DNA from: Pseudaquabacterium pictum
Lineage (GTDB): Bacteria; Pseudomonadota; Gammaproteobacteria; Burkholderiales; Burkholderiaceae_C
Reading direction: 5' to 3'
Assembly: GCF_005403045.1 (NCBI RefSeq)
Contig: NZ_BJCL01000003.1
Span: forward strand, 1-64,000
DNA length: 64,000 bases
In this document: positions 38,741 to 48,540 of the stretch, in pieces
Layout: each line of letters opens with the position of its first letter
Numbering within the stretch: the stretch's first letter is position 1
Made by a program: the position numbers and the translations under genes
Notes under the pieces: generated by a model
The model's database searches: none
Seen by the model: the letters and a program-made list of their open reading frames with translations, nothing else
What the model was told of the DNA's origin: nothing

Positions 38741-39592
38741 CTATTTTTCGCTGTCCACGAGGCCCTTGACGAACCACTTCTGCATGCCGATGACCACCAG
38801 CGCCGGTGGCAGCATGGCCAGCAGGGCGGTGGCCATCACCAGGTTCCATTCATTGGCGGCATCGCCGCCGGAGATCATGCGCTGGATGCCCAGCACGATC
38901 GGGTACATCTTCTCGTCGGTGGTCACCAGCAGCGGCCACAGGTACTGGTTCCAGCCGTAGATGAACTGGATCACGAACAGCGCGGCGATGCTGGTGGAGG
39001 ACAGCGGCACCAGCACGTCCTTGAAGAAGCGCATTGGCCCGGCGCCGTCGATGCGGGCGGCCTCCACCAGTTCATCGGGCACCGTCAGGAAGAACTGGCG
39101 GAACAGGAAGGTGGCGGTGGCGCTGGCGATCAGCGGAATGGTCAGGCCGGCATAGCTGTTGAGCATGCCCAGGTCACTCACCACCTTGTAGGTGGGCGAG
39201 ATGCGCACTTCCACCGGCAGCATCAGCGTCACGAAGATGGCCCAGAAGAAGAACATCTTGAACGGGAAGCGGAAGTAGACGATCGCGAATGCCGACAGCA
39301 GCGAGATGGCGATCTTGGCGATGGCGATGATCAGCGCGCTGATCAGGCTGACCTGCATCATCTGCGCCACTGGCGCCTTGCTGCCGGGGCCGCTGATCTG
39401 GCCGGTCAGCGCCTTGACGATGCTGTCCCAGAAGTGCCCGCCGGGCAGCAGCGGCATCGGCGCCTGCACGATGGCTTCGGTGGTGTGGCTGGCGGCCACG
39501 AAGGTCAGGTAGACCGGAAAGGCCACCACCGCCACGCCCAGCAGCAGCACGGCGTGGGACAGCAGGTTCAGCCAGGGGCGGCGTTCAACCAC
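38741..39592 (-). CDS. ugpE: sn-Glycerol-3-phosphate ABC transporter permease UgpE
   Basis: This 283-residue inner-membrane permease has six predicted helices and the EAA loop VPDELVEAARIDGAGPMRFFKDVLVPLS that docks the ATPase. The C-terminus ends with VVIGMQKWFVKGLVDSEK, typical of UgpE. It works as heterodimer with UgpA. The gap from ugpA is 12 bases. Confidence 0.94.
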   Translation of the reverse strand: MVERRPWLNLLSHAVLLLGVAVVAFPVYLTFVAASHTTEAIVQAPMPLLPGGHFWDSIVKALTGQISGPGSKAPVAQMMQVSLISALIIAIAKIAISLLSAFAIVYFRFPFKMFFFWAIFVTLMLPVEVRISPTYKVVSDLGMLNSYAGLTIPLIASATATFLFRQFFLTVPDELVEAARIDGAGPMRFFKDVLVPLSSTSIAALFVIQFIYGWNQYLWPLLVTTDEKMYPIVLGIQRMISGGDAANEWNLVMATALLAMLPPALVVIGMQKWFVKGLVDSEK

Positions 39593-39604
39593 GGGTCGGT
39601 TCCA

Positions 39605-40492
39605 TCAATAGTTGACGCGGCGTTCCACGTACTTGAACTGCACGATGGTCAGCAGCACCACGATCACCATCAGCACCACCGACTGCGCCGCCGACGAGCC
39701 GATGTCCATGCCCTTGAAGCCGTCGTAGTACAGCTTGTAGACCAGGATCTCGGTCTCCTTGCCCGGGCCGCCGTGGGTGGACGCATCGACGATGGCGAAG
39801 GTGTCGAGGAACACATAGACCACGTTGACCACCAGCAGGAAGAAGCTGGTGGGCGACAGCAGCGGGAAGATGATGGTCCAGAAGCGCCGCCAGGGGCGGG
39901 CACCGTCGATGGCGGCGGCCTCGATCAGGCTCTTGGGGATGCTCTGCAGCCCGGCCAGGAAGAACAGGAAGTTGTAGCTCAGCTGCTTCCACACCGCGGC
40001 CATCACGATCAGGCCCATGGCATGGTTGCCGTTGAGCAGGTGGTTCCACTCGAAGCCGTGGGCCCGCAGGTACCAGGCCACCACGCCGATGCTGGGCGCG
40101 AACATGAACAGCCACAGCACGCCGGCCACCGCCGGTGCCACCGCATAGGGCCAGATCAGCAGGGTCTTGTAGACCGTGCTGCCGCGCACGATGCGGTCGG
40201 CCATCACCGCCAGCAGCAGGCTGATGCCCAAGCCCAGCCCCGCCACCAGCACCGAGAACACCAGCGTGGTCTTGAAGCTGTCGAAGTAGGTGGGGTCGGA
40301 AAACAGCCGCTGGAAGTTTTCCAGCCCCACCCATTCGACGCTGGTGCCGAAGGCGTCCTGCTGCTGCAGCGACTGCACCAGCGCCTGGCCCGCAGGCCAG
40401 AAGAAGAACACCGCGATGACGATCAGCTGCGGCGCCAGCAGCAGCCAGGGCAGCCAGGACGACTGGAAGAGAACGCGCTTTTCAGCTGCCAT
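39605..40492 (-). CDS. ugpA: sn-Glycerol-3-phosphate ABC transporter permease UgpA
   Basis: This 295-residue inner-membrane permease has an EAA loop ([30 protein letters not shown]) and N-terminal [28 protein letters not shown] characteristic of UgpA. It pairs with UgpE. The order B-A-E-C-Q is the same as in E. coli. The gap from ugpB is 15 bases. Confidence 0.94.
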   Translation of the reverse strand: MAAEKRVLFQSSWLPWLLLAPQLIVIAVFFFWPAGQALVQSLQQQDAFGTSVEWVGLENFQRLFSDPTYFDSFKTTLVFSVLVAGLGLGISLLLAVMADRIVRGSTVYKTLLIWPYAVAPAVAGVLWLFMFAPSIGVVAWYLRAHGFEWNHLLNGNHAMGLIVMAAVWKQLSYNFLFFLAGLQSIPKSLIEAAAIDGARPWRRFWTIIFPLLSPTSFFLLVVNVVYVFLDTFAIVDASTHGGPGKETEILVYKLYYDGFKGMDIGSSAAQSVVLMVIVVLLTIVQFKYVERRVNY

Positions 40493-40507
40493 GCTGCGAG
40501 ATACCGA

Positions 40508-41818
40508 TCAGCCCTTGTTGGCTTTTTCAAAGCGTTCGAGCAACTCGTTGCCACGGGTGACGGCCGAGTCCAGCGCCTCCTTGGCGCCCTTCTTGCCGGA
40601 CCAGACCTGCTCCATCTCCTCGTCGATCACGGTGCGGATCTGCACCATGTTGCCCAGGCGGATGCCGCGCGACTTGTCGGTGGTCTTGCGGATCATCTGG
40701 TTCACCGCCACGTCGGTGCCGGGGTTCTTCTTGTAGAAGCCGCTCTTGTCGGTCAGCTCGAAGGCTGCGGTGGTGATCGGCAGGTAGCCGGTGCGCTGGT
40801 GGCTCTTGGCCTGCACCTCGGCGCTGGACAGGAAGTTGAAGAACGCCGCAGCGGCCTTGTACTCCTCGGGCTTCTTGCCGGCCATCACCCACAGGCTGGC
40901 GCCGCCGATCACCGTGTTCTGCGGCGCGCCCGGCACATCGGGGTAGTAGGGCAGGGTGCTCATGCCGTAGGCGAACTTGGCATTCTTCGACACGCTGGAG
41001 TACAGCGCCGACGAGCCGGTGTACATCGCGCACTCACCCGAGGGGAAGGTGGCGTCCGGCACGTTGGCCCGGCCCTTGTAGACGAACAGGCCCTGCTTGC
41101 TCATGTTGGCCAGGTTCTCGATGTGGCGCACATGCAGCGGGGTGTTGATCGCCAGGCGGGTGTCCAGGCCACCGAAGCCGTTGTTCTTGGTGGCGAACAG
41201 CACGTTGTGCCAGGCCGAGAAGCTCTCGAGCTGGGTCCAGCTCTGCCAGCTGGTGGTGAACGGGCACTTGTGGCCGCTGGCCTTCAACTTGGCGGCGGCG
41301 AGCGCCACCTCGGGCCAGGTGCCGGGCGCCTTCTCGGGGTCGAGGCCGGCGGCCTTGAAGGCATCCTTGTTGTAGTAGAAGACCGGCGTCGAGCTGTTGA
41401 ACGGGAAGCTCAGCATCTGGCCGTTGGGGGCGGTGTAGTAGCCCGCCACCGCGCCCACATAGACCTTGGGATCGAACTTGTAGCCGGCGTCGGCCATCAC
41501 CTTGGCCACCGGCACGATGGCGTTCTTGCTGGCCATCATCGTGGCCGTGCCCACCTCGAACACCTGCAGGATGTGCGGCGCATTGCCGGCCCGGAAGGCG
41601 GCGATGGCGGCTGTCATGCTCTGGTCATAGCTGCCCTTGAAGGTGGGCACCACCTTGTAGTTCTTCTGGCTGGCGTTGAAGTCGTTGGCCTGGTCGTTGA
41701 CCCACTCGCCCAGGGCGCCGCCCATGGAATGCCACCACTGGATCTCGGTCTGGGCCTGCGCGGGGGCGCAGAGCGCGGCTGCAGCGGCCCAGGCGGCAGC
41801 TTGAAGTTTCAGATTCAT
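40508..41818 (-). CDS. ugpB: sn-Glycerol-3-phosphate-binding periplasmic protein
   Basis: This 436-residue periplasmic solute receptor has a signal peptide of about 22 residues (ending APAQA) and mature start QTEIQWWHSMGGALGEWVNDQANDFN, which is diagnostic of UgpB. Later blocks such as GNAPHILQVFEVGTATMM and TGYLPITTAAFEL also match. It binds glycerol-3-phosphate and glycerophosphodiesters. First gene of the operon; a 9-bp inverted repeat resembling Pho half-sites lies 53 bases upstream. Confidence 0.95.
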   Translation of the reverse strand: MNLKLQAAAWAAAAALCAPAQAQTEIQWWHSMGGALGEWVNDQANDFNASQKNYKVVPTFKGSYDQSMTAAIAAFRAGNAPHILQVFEVGTATMMASKNAIVPVAKVMADAGYKFDPKVYVGAVAGYYTAPNGQMLSFPFNSSTPVFYYNKDAFKAAGLDPEKAPGTWPEVALAAAKLKASGHKCPFTTSWQSWTQLESFSAWHNVLFATKNNGFGGLDTRLAINTPLHVRHIENLANMSKQGLFVYKGRANVPDATFPSGECAMYTGSSALYSSVSKNAKFAYGMSTLPYYPDVPGAPQNTVIGGASLWVMAGKKPEEYKAAAAFFNFLSSAEVQAKSHQRTGYLPITTAAFELTDKSGFYKKNPGTDVAVNQMIRKTTDKSRGIRLGNMVQIRTVIDEEMEQVWSGKKGAKEALDSAVTRGNELLERFEKANKG

Positions 41819-41870
41819 GTCATCTCCGTGAAGGCGTCAGGTCACAAAAGCGCCGCATTGTGTGGGCAAA

Positions 41871-41896
41871 TCATGACAGTCCCGTTTCTGTCATGA
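41871..41896. promoter_or_regulatory. Inverted repeat with Pho-box-like half-sites upstream of ugpB
   Basis: TCATGACAG and CTGTCATGA are a perfect 9-bp inverted pair separated by 8 bases. CTGTCAT is the consensus PhoB half-site, and ugp operons are classical Pho members. PhoB normally binds direct, not inverted, repeats, and the second direct half here (TGCCCAC on the ugp strand) is poor. It lies in the 234-base gap shared by ugpB and the divergent FAD/Fe-S oxidoreductase, so either gene could be controlled. Confidence 0.5.
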
Positions 41897-42052
41897 CGCC
41901 CCCCGCATCGCAACGGGATTAACCCGCCGACCTGTGCGGGCCGCCAGGCTGCGACCGCCGTCACGGCATGCTGCGCTGCGATAATCAGGGGTTCCACGGT
42001 GCCTGCCAGGGCGTCCTGTTCCGTCCACCCTGAACCCGGCGCCTGCCCACCC

Positions 42053-45000
42053 ATGAATGCTCCGATCGACCTGACCCAGCTGGCCCAGCAGCCTGCTGAT
42101 GCCGCCACCGCGGCGCCGCGCCTGCGCGAGATCCCGTACAACTACACCTCGTTCTCCGACCGGGAGATCGTGGTGCGGCTGCTGGGTTCCCGCGCCTGGG
42201 AGCTGCTGGACCTGCTGCGCGACGAGCGCCGCACCGGCCGCTCGGCCCGCATGCTGTACGAGGTGCTGGGCGACATCTGGGTGGTGCAGCGCAACCCGTA
42301 CCTGGAAGACGACCTGCTGGACAACCCCAAGCGCCGGCAGCTGCTGATCGATGCGCTGAACCACCGTCTGAACGAGGTGGCCCAGCGCCGCACGCCCGAC
42401 GCCGATGCGGTGCGCGACGGCCATGTGGGTGAACTTCTGCAGATGGCCCGCGCCGCGGTGCAGCGCTTCGCCGCCCACTTCGACACCGTGGCCCAGTTGC
42501 GCACGCGCAGCCGCAAGGTGCTGGGGCGCGCCACCGCCAAGGACAACATCAAGTTCGACGGCCTGTCGCGGGTGTCGCATGTGACCGACGCCACCGACTG
42601 GCGGGTCGAGTATCCGTTCGTGGTGCTGACACCCGACACCGAGGCGGAGATGGCGGCCCTGGTGGCCGGCTGTGTGGAGCTGGGGCTGACCATCATCCCG
42701 CGTGGGGGTGGCACCGGCTACACCGGCGGCGCCGTGCCGCTGACCTGGAAGAGCGCGGTGATCAACACCGAGAAGCTCGAGCAGATGACCGAGGTCGAGT
42801 TCATCGACCTGCCCGGCGTGGCCGCCAAGGTGGCCACGGTGTCGACCGGCGCCGGCGTCGTCACCCAGCGCGTGGCCGACGCGGCCGAGCGTGCCGGCCA
42901 TGTGTTCGCGGTCGACCCCACCAGCGCCGAGGCCAGCTGCATCGGCGGCAACATCGCGATGAATGCCGGCGGCAAGAAAGCCGTGCTGTGGGGCACCGCG
43001 CTGGACAACCTGGCCAGCTGGAAGATGGTGACGCCCCAGGCCAAGTGGCTGGAGGTGATCCGCCTGAACCACAACCTGGGCAAGATCCACGATGCGCCGA
43101 TGGCCAGCTTCGAGCTGCGCTGGTTCGACGCCACCGGCAAGGTGCTGGAGAAGACCGAGCAGCTGGACATCCCCGGGGCGGTGTTCCGCAAGGAAGGCCT
43201 GGGCAAGGACGTCACCGACAAGTTCCTGGCCGGCCTGCCCGGCATCCAGAAGGAAGGCTGCGACGGCCTGATCACCAGCGCCCGTTGGGTGGTGCACAAG
43301 ATGCCGCCGCATGTGCGCACGGTGTGCCTCGAATTCTTCGGCAACCCGATCGTCTCGGTGCCGTCGATCGTCGAGATCAAGAACTACCTGTTCGAGGAAG
43401 CGAAGAAGCCCGGCGGCGCCATCCTGGCCGGCCTGGAACACCTGGACGACCGCTACCTGAAGGCGGTGGGCTACACCACCAAGAGCAAGCGCGGTGGCCT
43501 GCCCAAGATGGTGCTGGTGGGCGACATCGTCGGCGACGACGAGAACGCCGTGGCCCGTGCCACCAGCGAGGTGGTGCGCATCGCCAACAGCCGCAGCGGC
43601 GAAGGCTTCGTGGCCGTCAGCGCCGATGCGCGCAAGAAGTTCTGGCTGGACCGCAAGCGCACCGCGGCCATCGCCCGCCACACCAACGCCTTCAAGGTGA
43701 ACGAGGACGTGGTGATCCCGCTGGAGCGCATGGGCGAGTACACCCTGGGCATCGAGCGCATCAACATCGAGCTGAGCCTGCGCAACAAGCTGGAGCTGGT
43801 GGACCGGCTGGAAGCCTTTCTGTCCACCGGCAGCCTGCCGCTGGGCCAGACCGACGACGCCAGCGAGATCCCCAGCGCCGAGCTGCTGGAAGACCGGGTG
43901 CAGCAGGCCCTGGCCATGCTGCACGAGGTGCGCGCGCAGTGGCTGCACTGGCTCCACAACCTGGATGTGACGCCGGCGCCCGATGGCGGCGAAGGCGGCC
44001 GCAGCCACTTCGACCAGTTGCAGGACCACAGTCTGCGCGCCAGCTGGAAGCAGCAGATCCTGAAGCCCTGCGAGGCGCTGTTTGCCGGCGCCGCGCTGGC
44101 GCCGATCGTGGCCGAGTTCAAGCGCATCCATGCCGAGGTGCTGCGCGGCCGGGTGTGGGTGGCGCTGCACATGCATGCCGGTGACGGCAATGTGCACACC
44201 AACATCCCCGTCAACAGCGACAACTACGCCATGCTGCAGACGGCCCATGAGGCGGTGGCCCGCATCATGGCGCTGGCGCGCAGCCTGGGCGGCGTGATCA
44301 GCGGCGAGCATGGCATCGGCATCACCAAGCTCGAATTCCTGAGCGACGCCGAGATGGCGGCCTTCACCGACTACAAGGCCCGCATCGACCCCGAAGGCCG
44401 CTTCAACAAGGGCAAGCTGCTGCGCGGCGCGGCCCTCAAGGCCCTGGGCGACGATGTGCACGCCGCCGACCTGAGCCATGCCTACACGCCCAGCTTCGGC
44501 CTGATGGGGCATGAGTCGCTGATCATGCAGCAGAGCGACATCGGCGCCATCGCCGACAGCGTCAAGGACTGCCTGCGCTGCGGCAAGTGCAAGCCGGTGT
44601 GCGCCACCCATGTGCCGCGCGCCAATCTGCTGTACAGCCCGCGCAACAAGATCCTGGCCACCAGCCTGCTGGTGGAGGCCTTCCTCTATGAGGAGCAGAC
44701 CCGCCGCGGCGTCAGCATCAAGCACTGGGAAGAGTTCGAGGACGTCGCCGACCACTGCACCGTCTGCCACAAGTGCCTGAGCCCCTGCCCGGTGAAGATC
44801 GACTTCGGCGACGTGTCGATGAACATGCGCAACCTGCTGCGCAAGATGGGGCAGAAGAGCTTCCGGCCGGGCAATGCGGCGGCGATGCTGATGCTCAATG
44901 CGACCAACCCACAGACCATCAAGCTGGTGCGCAGCGCCATGGTGGGCGTGGGCTTCAAGGCCCAGCGCCTGGCCAACGACGTGCTCAAGCTTGCTGCCCG

Positions 45001-45985
45001 CAAGCAGACCAGCGCGCCGCCTGCCACGCTGGGCACGGCGCCGATCAAGCAGCAGGTGATCCACTTCATCAACAAGAAGCTGCCTGGCGGCCTGCCCAAG
45101 AAGACCGCCCGCGCCCTGCTGGACATCGAGGACCGGGACTACGTGCCCATCATCCGCAACCCGGTGGCCACCACGGCCGAGACCGAGGCGGTGTTCTATT
45201 TCCCCGGTTGCGGCAGTGAGCGCCTGTTCAGCCAGGTGGGCCTGGCCACCCAGGCCATGCTGTGGCATGCCGGCGTGCAGACGGTGCTGCCGCCGGGCTA
45301 CCTGTGCTGCGGCTACCCGCAGCGCGGCAGCGGCCAGTTCGACAAGGCCGAGCAGATCATCACCGACAACCGGGTGCTGTTCCATCGCGTGGCCAACACG
45401 CTGAACTACCTGGACATCAAGACGGTGGTGGTCAGCTGCGGCACCTGCTATGACCAGCTGCAGGGCTACCAGTTCGACAAGATCTTCCCCGGCTGCCGCA
45501 TCATCGACATCCACGAGTACCTGCTGGAGAAGGGCATCACCCTGCCCACCGCCGGCGCCGGCTACTTGTACCACGACCCCTGCCACACGCCGATGAAGCT
45601 GCAGGAGCCGATGAAGACGGTCAAGGCGCTGATGGGCCCGAACGTGCTGAAGAGCGAGCGCTGCTGCGGCGAGAGCGGCACGCTGGGCGTGACCCGGCCC
45701 GACATCAGCACCCAGGTGCGCTTCCGCAAGGAAGAAGAGCTGCGCAAGGACGAGGTGGCACTGCGGGCCACCGGATCAGTGAAGCCCGATGCCAACGTGA
45801 AGATCCTGACCAGCTGCCCCAGCTGCCTGCAGGGCCTGAGCCGCTACCAGGACGACATGCAGAACGGCCTGCTGGAGGCCGACTACATCGTGGTGGAGAT
45901 GGCCCGCAAGATCCTGGGTGAGACCTGGATGGAAGACTACGTCGGCCGGGCGAACGCCGGCGGCATCGAGCGGGTGCTGGTCTAA
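42053..45985 (+). CDS. DUF3683 / FAD-linked oxidase / Fe-S oxidoreductase fusion
   Basis: This is a 1310-residue fusion common in betaproteobacteria. An N-terminal DUF3683 region (about 1-110, [21 protein letters not shown]) precedes an FAD-binding PCMH domain ([17 protein letters not shown] near 220) and the FAD-oxidase C domain ([26 protein letters not shown]). Then come two 4Fe-4S motifs, [11 protein letters not shown] and [12 protein letters not shown], and CCG domains ([20 protein letters not shown]). The layout equals a GlcD-GlcF or Dld fusion, so oxidation of a 2-hydroxy acid (D-lactate or glycolate type) feeding electrons to the respiratory chain is likely but unproven. The ATG at 42053 is the natural start. 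The gene is followed by a repeat that may terminate it. Confidence 0.9.
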   Translation: MNAPIDLTQLAQQPADAATAAPRLREIPYNYTSFSDREIVVRLLGSRAWELLDLLRDERRTGRSARMLYEVLGDIWVVQRNPYLEDDLLDNPKRRQLLIDALNHRLNEVAQRRTPDADAVRDGHVGELLQMARAAVQRFAAHFDTVAQLRTRSRKVLGRATAKDNIKFDGLSRVSHVTDATDWRVEYPFVVLTPDTEAEMAALVAGCVELGLTIIPRGGGTGYTGGAVPLTWKSAVINTEKLEQMTEVEFIDLPGVAAKVATVSTGAGVVTQRVADAAERAGHVFAVDPTSAEASCIGGNIAMNAGGKKAVLWGTALDNLASWKMVTPQAKWLEVIRLNHNLGKIHDAPMASFELRWFDATGKVLEKTEQLDIPGAVFRKEGLGKDVTDKFLAGLPGIQKEGCDGLITSARWVVHKMPPHVRTVCLEFFGNPIVSVPSIVEIKNYLFEEAKKPGGAILAGLEHLDDRYLKAVGYTTKSKRGGLPKMVLVGDIVGDDENAVARATSEVVRIANSRSGEGFVAVSADARKKFWLDRKRTAAIARHTNAFKVNEDVVIPLERMGEYTLGIERINIELSLRNKLELVDRLEAFLSTGSLPLGQTDDASEIPSAELLEDRVQQALAMLHEVRAQWLHWLHNLDVTPAPDGGEGGRSHFDQLQDHSLRASWKQQILKPCEALFAGAALAPIVAEFKRIHAEVLRGRVWVALHMHAGDGNVHTNIPVNSDNYAMLQTAHEAVARIMALARSLGGVISGEHGIGITKLEFLSDAEMAAFTDYKARIDPEGRFNKGKLLRGAALKALGDDVHAADLSHAYTPSFGLMGHESLIMQQSDIGAIADSVKDCLRCGKCKPVCATHVPRANLLYSPRNKILATSLLVEAFLYEEQTRRGVSIKHWEEFEDVADHCTVCHKCLSPCPVKIDFGDVSMNMRNLLRKMGQKSFRPGNAAAMLMLNATNPQTIKLVRSAMVGVGFKAQRLANDVLKLAARKQTSAPPATLGTAPIKQQVIHFINKKLPGGLPKKTARALLDIEDRDYVPIIRNPVATTAETEAVFYFPGCGSERLFSQVGLATQAMLWHAGVQTVLPPGYLCCGYPQRGSGQFDKAEQIITDNRVLFHRVANTLNYLDIKTVVVSCGTCYDQLQGYQFDKIFPGCRIIDIHEYLLEKGITLPTAGAGYLYHDPCHTPMKLQEPMKTVKALMGPNVLKSERCCGESGTLGVTRPDISTQVRFRKEEELRKDEVALRATGSVKPDANVKILTSCPSCLQGLSRYQDDMQNGLLEADYIVVEMARKILGETWMEDYVGRANAGGIERVLV

Positions 45986-45986
45986 C

Positions 45987-46071
45987 CCCCCGAAGCGCCT
46001 GCGGCGCACCCCCCCAGGGGGGGCGCACCCAGCGGCCCGGCGAAGCCGGTTCCGCGGCTGCCGCTGGGTGG
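45987..46071. repeat. Multi-hairpin intergenic repeat between convergent genes, probable bidirectional terminator
   Basis: In order: GCGCC-TGC-GGCGC (45995-46007); seven C, A, seven G (46009-46023); then an 11-bp stem CACCCAGCGGC/GCCGCTGGGTG (46026-46036 with 46060-46070) that encloses CCGGC-GAA-GCCGG and CCGCGG. It begins right after the stop of the FAD/Fe-S gene and ends five bases before the stop of the convergent AstE-like gene. The overall pattern resembles repeats I know from Comamonadaceae and relatives. There is no T-tract. Confidence 0.75.
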
Positions 46072-46075
46072 TGGA

Positions 46076-47032
46076 CTAAGTCGATTCGAACCGGCCCAGC
46101 CGCACCACGGTGTTGCCCGGCTTGGCATGGGCGGTGGACGGCATCACCAGCACGCAGTCGTCGTAGGGGCTCCGCCAGACCTGGCCGCTGTCTTCGGCGA
46201 TCGGCGTGCCGGCCTGCGGCACCACGCCCAGGCCCGCGGTGGGCACCAGGAAGCGGAAGCTGCTGCTGCGCGCCACCACCGCCTCGGTCACCCGCACCAG
46301 GCGCTGTTCGGCCGGCAGCGGCAGGCGGGTGCGGGCAGCGGCCCACACCGCATCCACCACGCCGGCCAGGTGCAGGAACCGCACCAGCGTGTCGATGGCC
46401 ACATCGGTGGCGGCGCGCTCCCAGTGCTGGCCGCATTCCACCAGCAGCGCCTTGCGCGGGCTGGCCGGGTCGCCGAAACCGCCGCGCTCCACCATGCGCA
46501 GGCCGGCCGGGTGGCCGGTGTCGATCAGCAGATCGGCCGGCGTGCCCAATTGGCGCGCGTACGCGGCGTGCTTGTCCTGCGTGCCGCAGACCATCAGCGG
46601 CCGGCAGGGCTCGGTCATCGAATGGATGTCGAGCAGCAGGTCGGCGGCATCGACGAAGGGCTGCAGTTCGCGCGCGCGCCGCAGCTCCACCGAATCCCGC
46701 GGGCCGAACAGCACCTCGTCGGCCCACACCCGGTTCAGGTCTTCGTCGACGCAGCGCGACGCATGCGGCGCCGCGGGGTCGAAACGCTCGAACGCGGCCA
46801 CATTGGCAAAGGCCAGCACCAGGCTGCCGCGCAGCGGTGCCAGCGGTTGCTGGAACAGCCATTGCAGCGCGATGGCGCCGCACAGCTCGTTGCCATGGGT
46901 CAGCGCCTGCACCATCACCACCGGGCCAGGGCGGCCCGAATCGATGCGGTGCACGTAGGGCACGCCGGTGTTGCCCGCAGCGAATAGGCGGATGTCAGGG
47001 GCTTGCAACTCGATCGGGGGCAGGGCGGTCAT
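46076..47032 (-). CDS. AstE/aspartoacylase (M14-like) family zinc hydrolase
   Basis: This 318-residue protein of the succinylglutamate desuccinylase/aspartoacylase family comprises zinc amidases that remove an acyl group from an N-acyl amino compound. Zinc ligands appear in ALTHGNELCGA (His, Glu) and LLLDIHSMTE (His). Substrate-site residues are likely in VDEDLNRVW. The C-terminal beta region (RFLVPTAGLGVVPQAGTPIAED) is the lipoyl-like domain of the family. The real acyl substrate is unknown; DoeB of ectoine breakdown is a relative. It is the last of eight same-strand genes beginning at the AEP transporter, 21 bases after the HAD gene. Confidence 0.85.
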   Translation of the reverse strand: MTALPPIELQAPDIRLFAAGNTGVPYVHRIDSGRPGPVVMVQALTHGNELCGAIALQWLFQQPLAPLRGSLVLAFANVAAFERFDPAAPHASRCVDEDLNRVWADEVLFGPRDSVELRRARELQPFVDAADLLLDIHSMTEPCRPLMVCGTQDKHAAYARQLGTPADLLIDTGHPAGLRMVERGGFGDPASPRKALLVECGQHWERAATDVAIDTLVRFLHLAGVVDAVWAAARTRLPLPAEQRLVRVTEAVVARSSSFRFLVPTAGLGVVPQAGTPIAEDSGQVWRSPYDDCVLVMPSTAHAKPGNTVVRLGRFEST

Positions 47033-47053
47033 GCGGCGGTGATCTCTCGGGTC

Positions 47054-47758
47054 TCAGGTGCTGCGGTCCAGCCGCAGCACCGGCCAGCGGCGGGCCTGGG
47101 CCTCGGCCAGCAGGCGGTCGTCGGGGTCGACGACCGTGGGGTGGCCGACGGCCCGCAGCAGCGGCAGATCGTTGGCGGAATCGCTGTAGAAATGGGCGCT
47201 GTCCAGGGCCTGGGCGCGGGCGGCGGCAGCCAGCCCCTGCGCGGCCAGCCAGTCGTGCAGGCGCTGCACCTTGCCCTCGCGCATGTTCAGCATGCCGGTG
47301 GTGCGGCCGGTGTAGGTGCCTTCGTGTCCCGCCGGGCCATCGGCCAGCGCCGCTTCGGTGGCGATCAGGTGCGGGATGTCCAGCGCAGCGGCCGTCAGTT
47401 CGGTGATCACCCGGTTGGTGGCGGTGCTCAGCACCAGGGTGTGGCCGGCCTCGCGGTGGCGGGCCACCAGCGCACGCGATGCCGCCGGGATGCGCGGCAG
47501 TACCACCTGCTGCAGGAAGCGCAACCGCCACGGCGCCCAGAAGGCGGGCGTGCGGCCACCCAGGGTGCCGACATAGAACTGCGAGAAGTCCAGCGGCGAC
47601 ACCGTGCCGCTGCGGTAGTCGGCATCCATGCGGGCATTGAGCGCCAGCCGGTCCGACGGCAGCAGGCCGTTGGCCACCAGGAACTCGCACCACAGCACAT
47701 CGCTGTCGCCGGTCAGCAGCGTGTTGTCGAGGTCGAAGATGGCGAGCGAGGCGGTCAT
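47054..47758 (-). CDS. HAD-superfamily IB phosphatase (SerB-like)
   Basis: This 234-residue HAD phosphatase of subfamily IB has nucleophile and acid D9-x-D11 in FDLDNTLLTGDSD, motif II LSTATNRVI, a Lys in REGKVQRL and motif IV FYSDSANDLPLL. Relatives act on phosphoserine and other small phosphomonoesters. Its start overlaps the eutC stop by four bases, so it is made together with ethanolamine ammonia-lyase; phosphoethanolamine is therefore a reasonable candidate substrate, by context only. The frame runs far upstream as a shadow of eutC, but homology begins at this ATG. Confidence 0.85.
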   Translation of the reverse strand: MTASLAIFDLDNTLLTGDSDVLWCEFLVANGLLPSDRLALNARMDADYRSGTVSPLDFSQFYVGTLGGRTPAFWAPWRLRFLQQVVLPRIPAASRALVARHREAGHTLVLSTATNRVITELTAAALDIPHLIATEAALADGPAGHEGTYTGRTTGMLNMREGKVQRLHDWLAAQGLAAAARAQALDSAHFYSDSANDLPLLRAVGHPTVVDPDDRLLAEAQARRWPVLRLDRST

Positions 47759-48540
47759 GGCGCCGCCCCGGTGGTGCCGAGCAATGCCGTGGCGCTGTCG
47801 TCCTTCAGGCCCACGCCGGTGAGGCGGCGGCGCAGGGCCTCGGTGGCCAGCCAGGCCAGGCGCTGCGCGGCCACCGCGGGCGGAAGGCCGGCGGGCCGGA
47901 TGTTGCTGACGCAGTTGCGCTGGGCATCGTGGCAGCCCACCCGCGGCGCGTGGGTGAGGTAGGCGCCCAGGCTGTCGGGCGAGCTGAGGCCCGGCCGCTC
48001 GCCCAGCAGCACCAGCACCAGCCGGGCCTGCAGCAGCGCGCCGATCTCGTCGCCCAGCGCCACGCGGGCCTGGGTGGCGATGACCGGCGGCGCCAGCGAG
48101 AGCCGGCCGTCCAGCGCGGTGCGCAGGGCCTGCAGCAGCGGCAGCGCATGGCGCTGCAGCGCCACCGCCGACAGGCCGTCGCCCAGCACGATGGCGAGAT
48201 CGACCGGACCGCTGGCCGCGGCCTGCAGTGCATCGGCGCTGTCGGGTGCGAGGCGGCGGCCGAAGTCGGGCCGGCGCAGGTAGACATCCCGGTTGGCCGC
48301 GCGGCTGTGCACCACCGTGGCAGTCCAGCCGTCGGCCAACAGGTCGGCCTGCAGCGCCGGCAGGTCCAGCGCCACATGCACCGCATCCCGCGCCTGGGCA
48401 TGGGCGGCAGCGAAGCGCAGCACCTCGTGCGTGGGCAGGGCGGCGCCGGTGCGGCCCAGGGCGATGCGGGCTGGCGTGTGGCGGCGGAGCTCGGCCCAGG
48501 GGTCGGCCGCCGGCTGCGGCGTGGTGGGCAGCGCGCTCAT
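47755..48540 (-). CDS. eutC: Ethanolamine ammonia-lyase small subunit
   Basis: This 261-residue subunit of the adenosylcobalamin-dependent lyase helps convert ethanolamine to acetaldehyde and ammonia. PWAELRRHTPARIALGRTGAALPTHEVLRFAAAHAQARDAVH, the B12-site region DLAIVLGDGLSAVALQRHA, and GERPGLSSPDSLGAYLTHAPRVGCHDAQRNCVSNIR are all family sequence. It overlaps eutB by ATGA upstream and the HAD gene downstream. No EutA reactivase, EutR regulator or microcompartment shell gene is present. Confidence 0.96.
   Translation of the reverse strand: MSALPTTPQPAADPWAELRRHTPARIALGRTGAALPTHEVLRFAAAHAQARDAVHVALDLPALQADLLADGWTATVVHSRAANRDVYLRRPDFGRRLAPDSADALQAAASGPVDLAIVLGDGLSAVALQRHALPLLQALRTALDGRLSLAPPVIATQARVALGDEIGALLQARLVLVLLGERPGLSSPDSLGAYLTHAPRVGCHDAQRNCVSNIRPAGLPPAVAAQRLAWLATEALRRRLTGVGLKDDSATALLGTTGAAP

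Noticed and set aside
38729-41896. 1055-codon plus-strand frame across ugpE, ugpA and ugpB
   Set aside because: Shadow frame over three intact transporter genes on the opposite strand.
41891-45586. 1231-codon open frame antisense to the FAD/Fe-S oxidoreductase
   Set aside because: Low-complexity shadow of the sense gene, which has clear catalytic motifs throughout.
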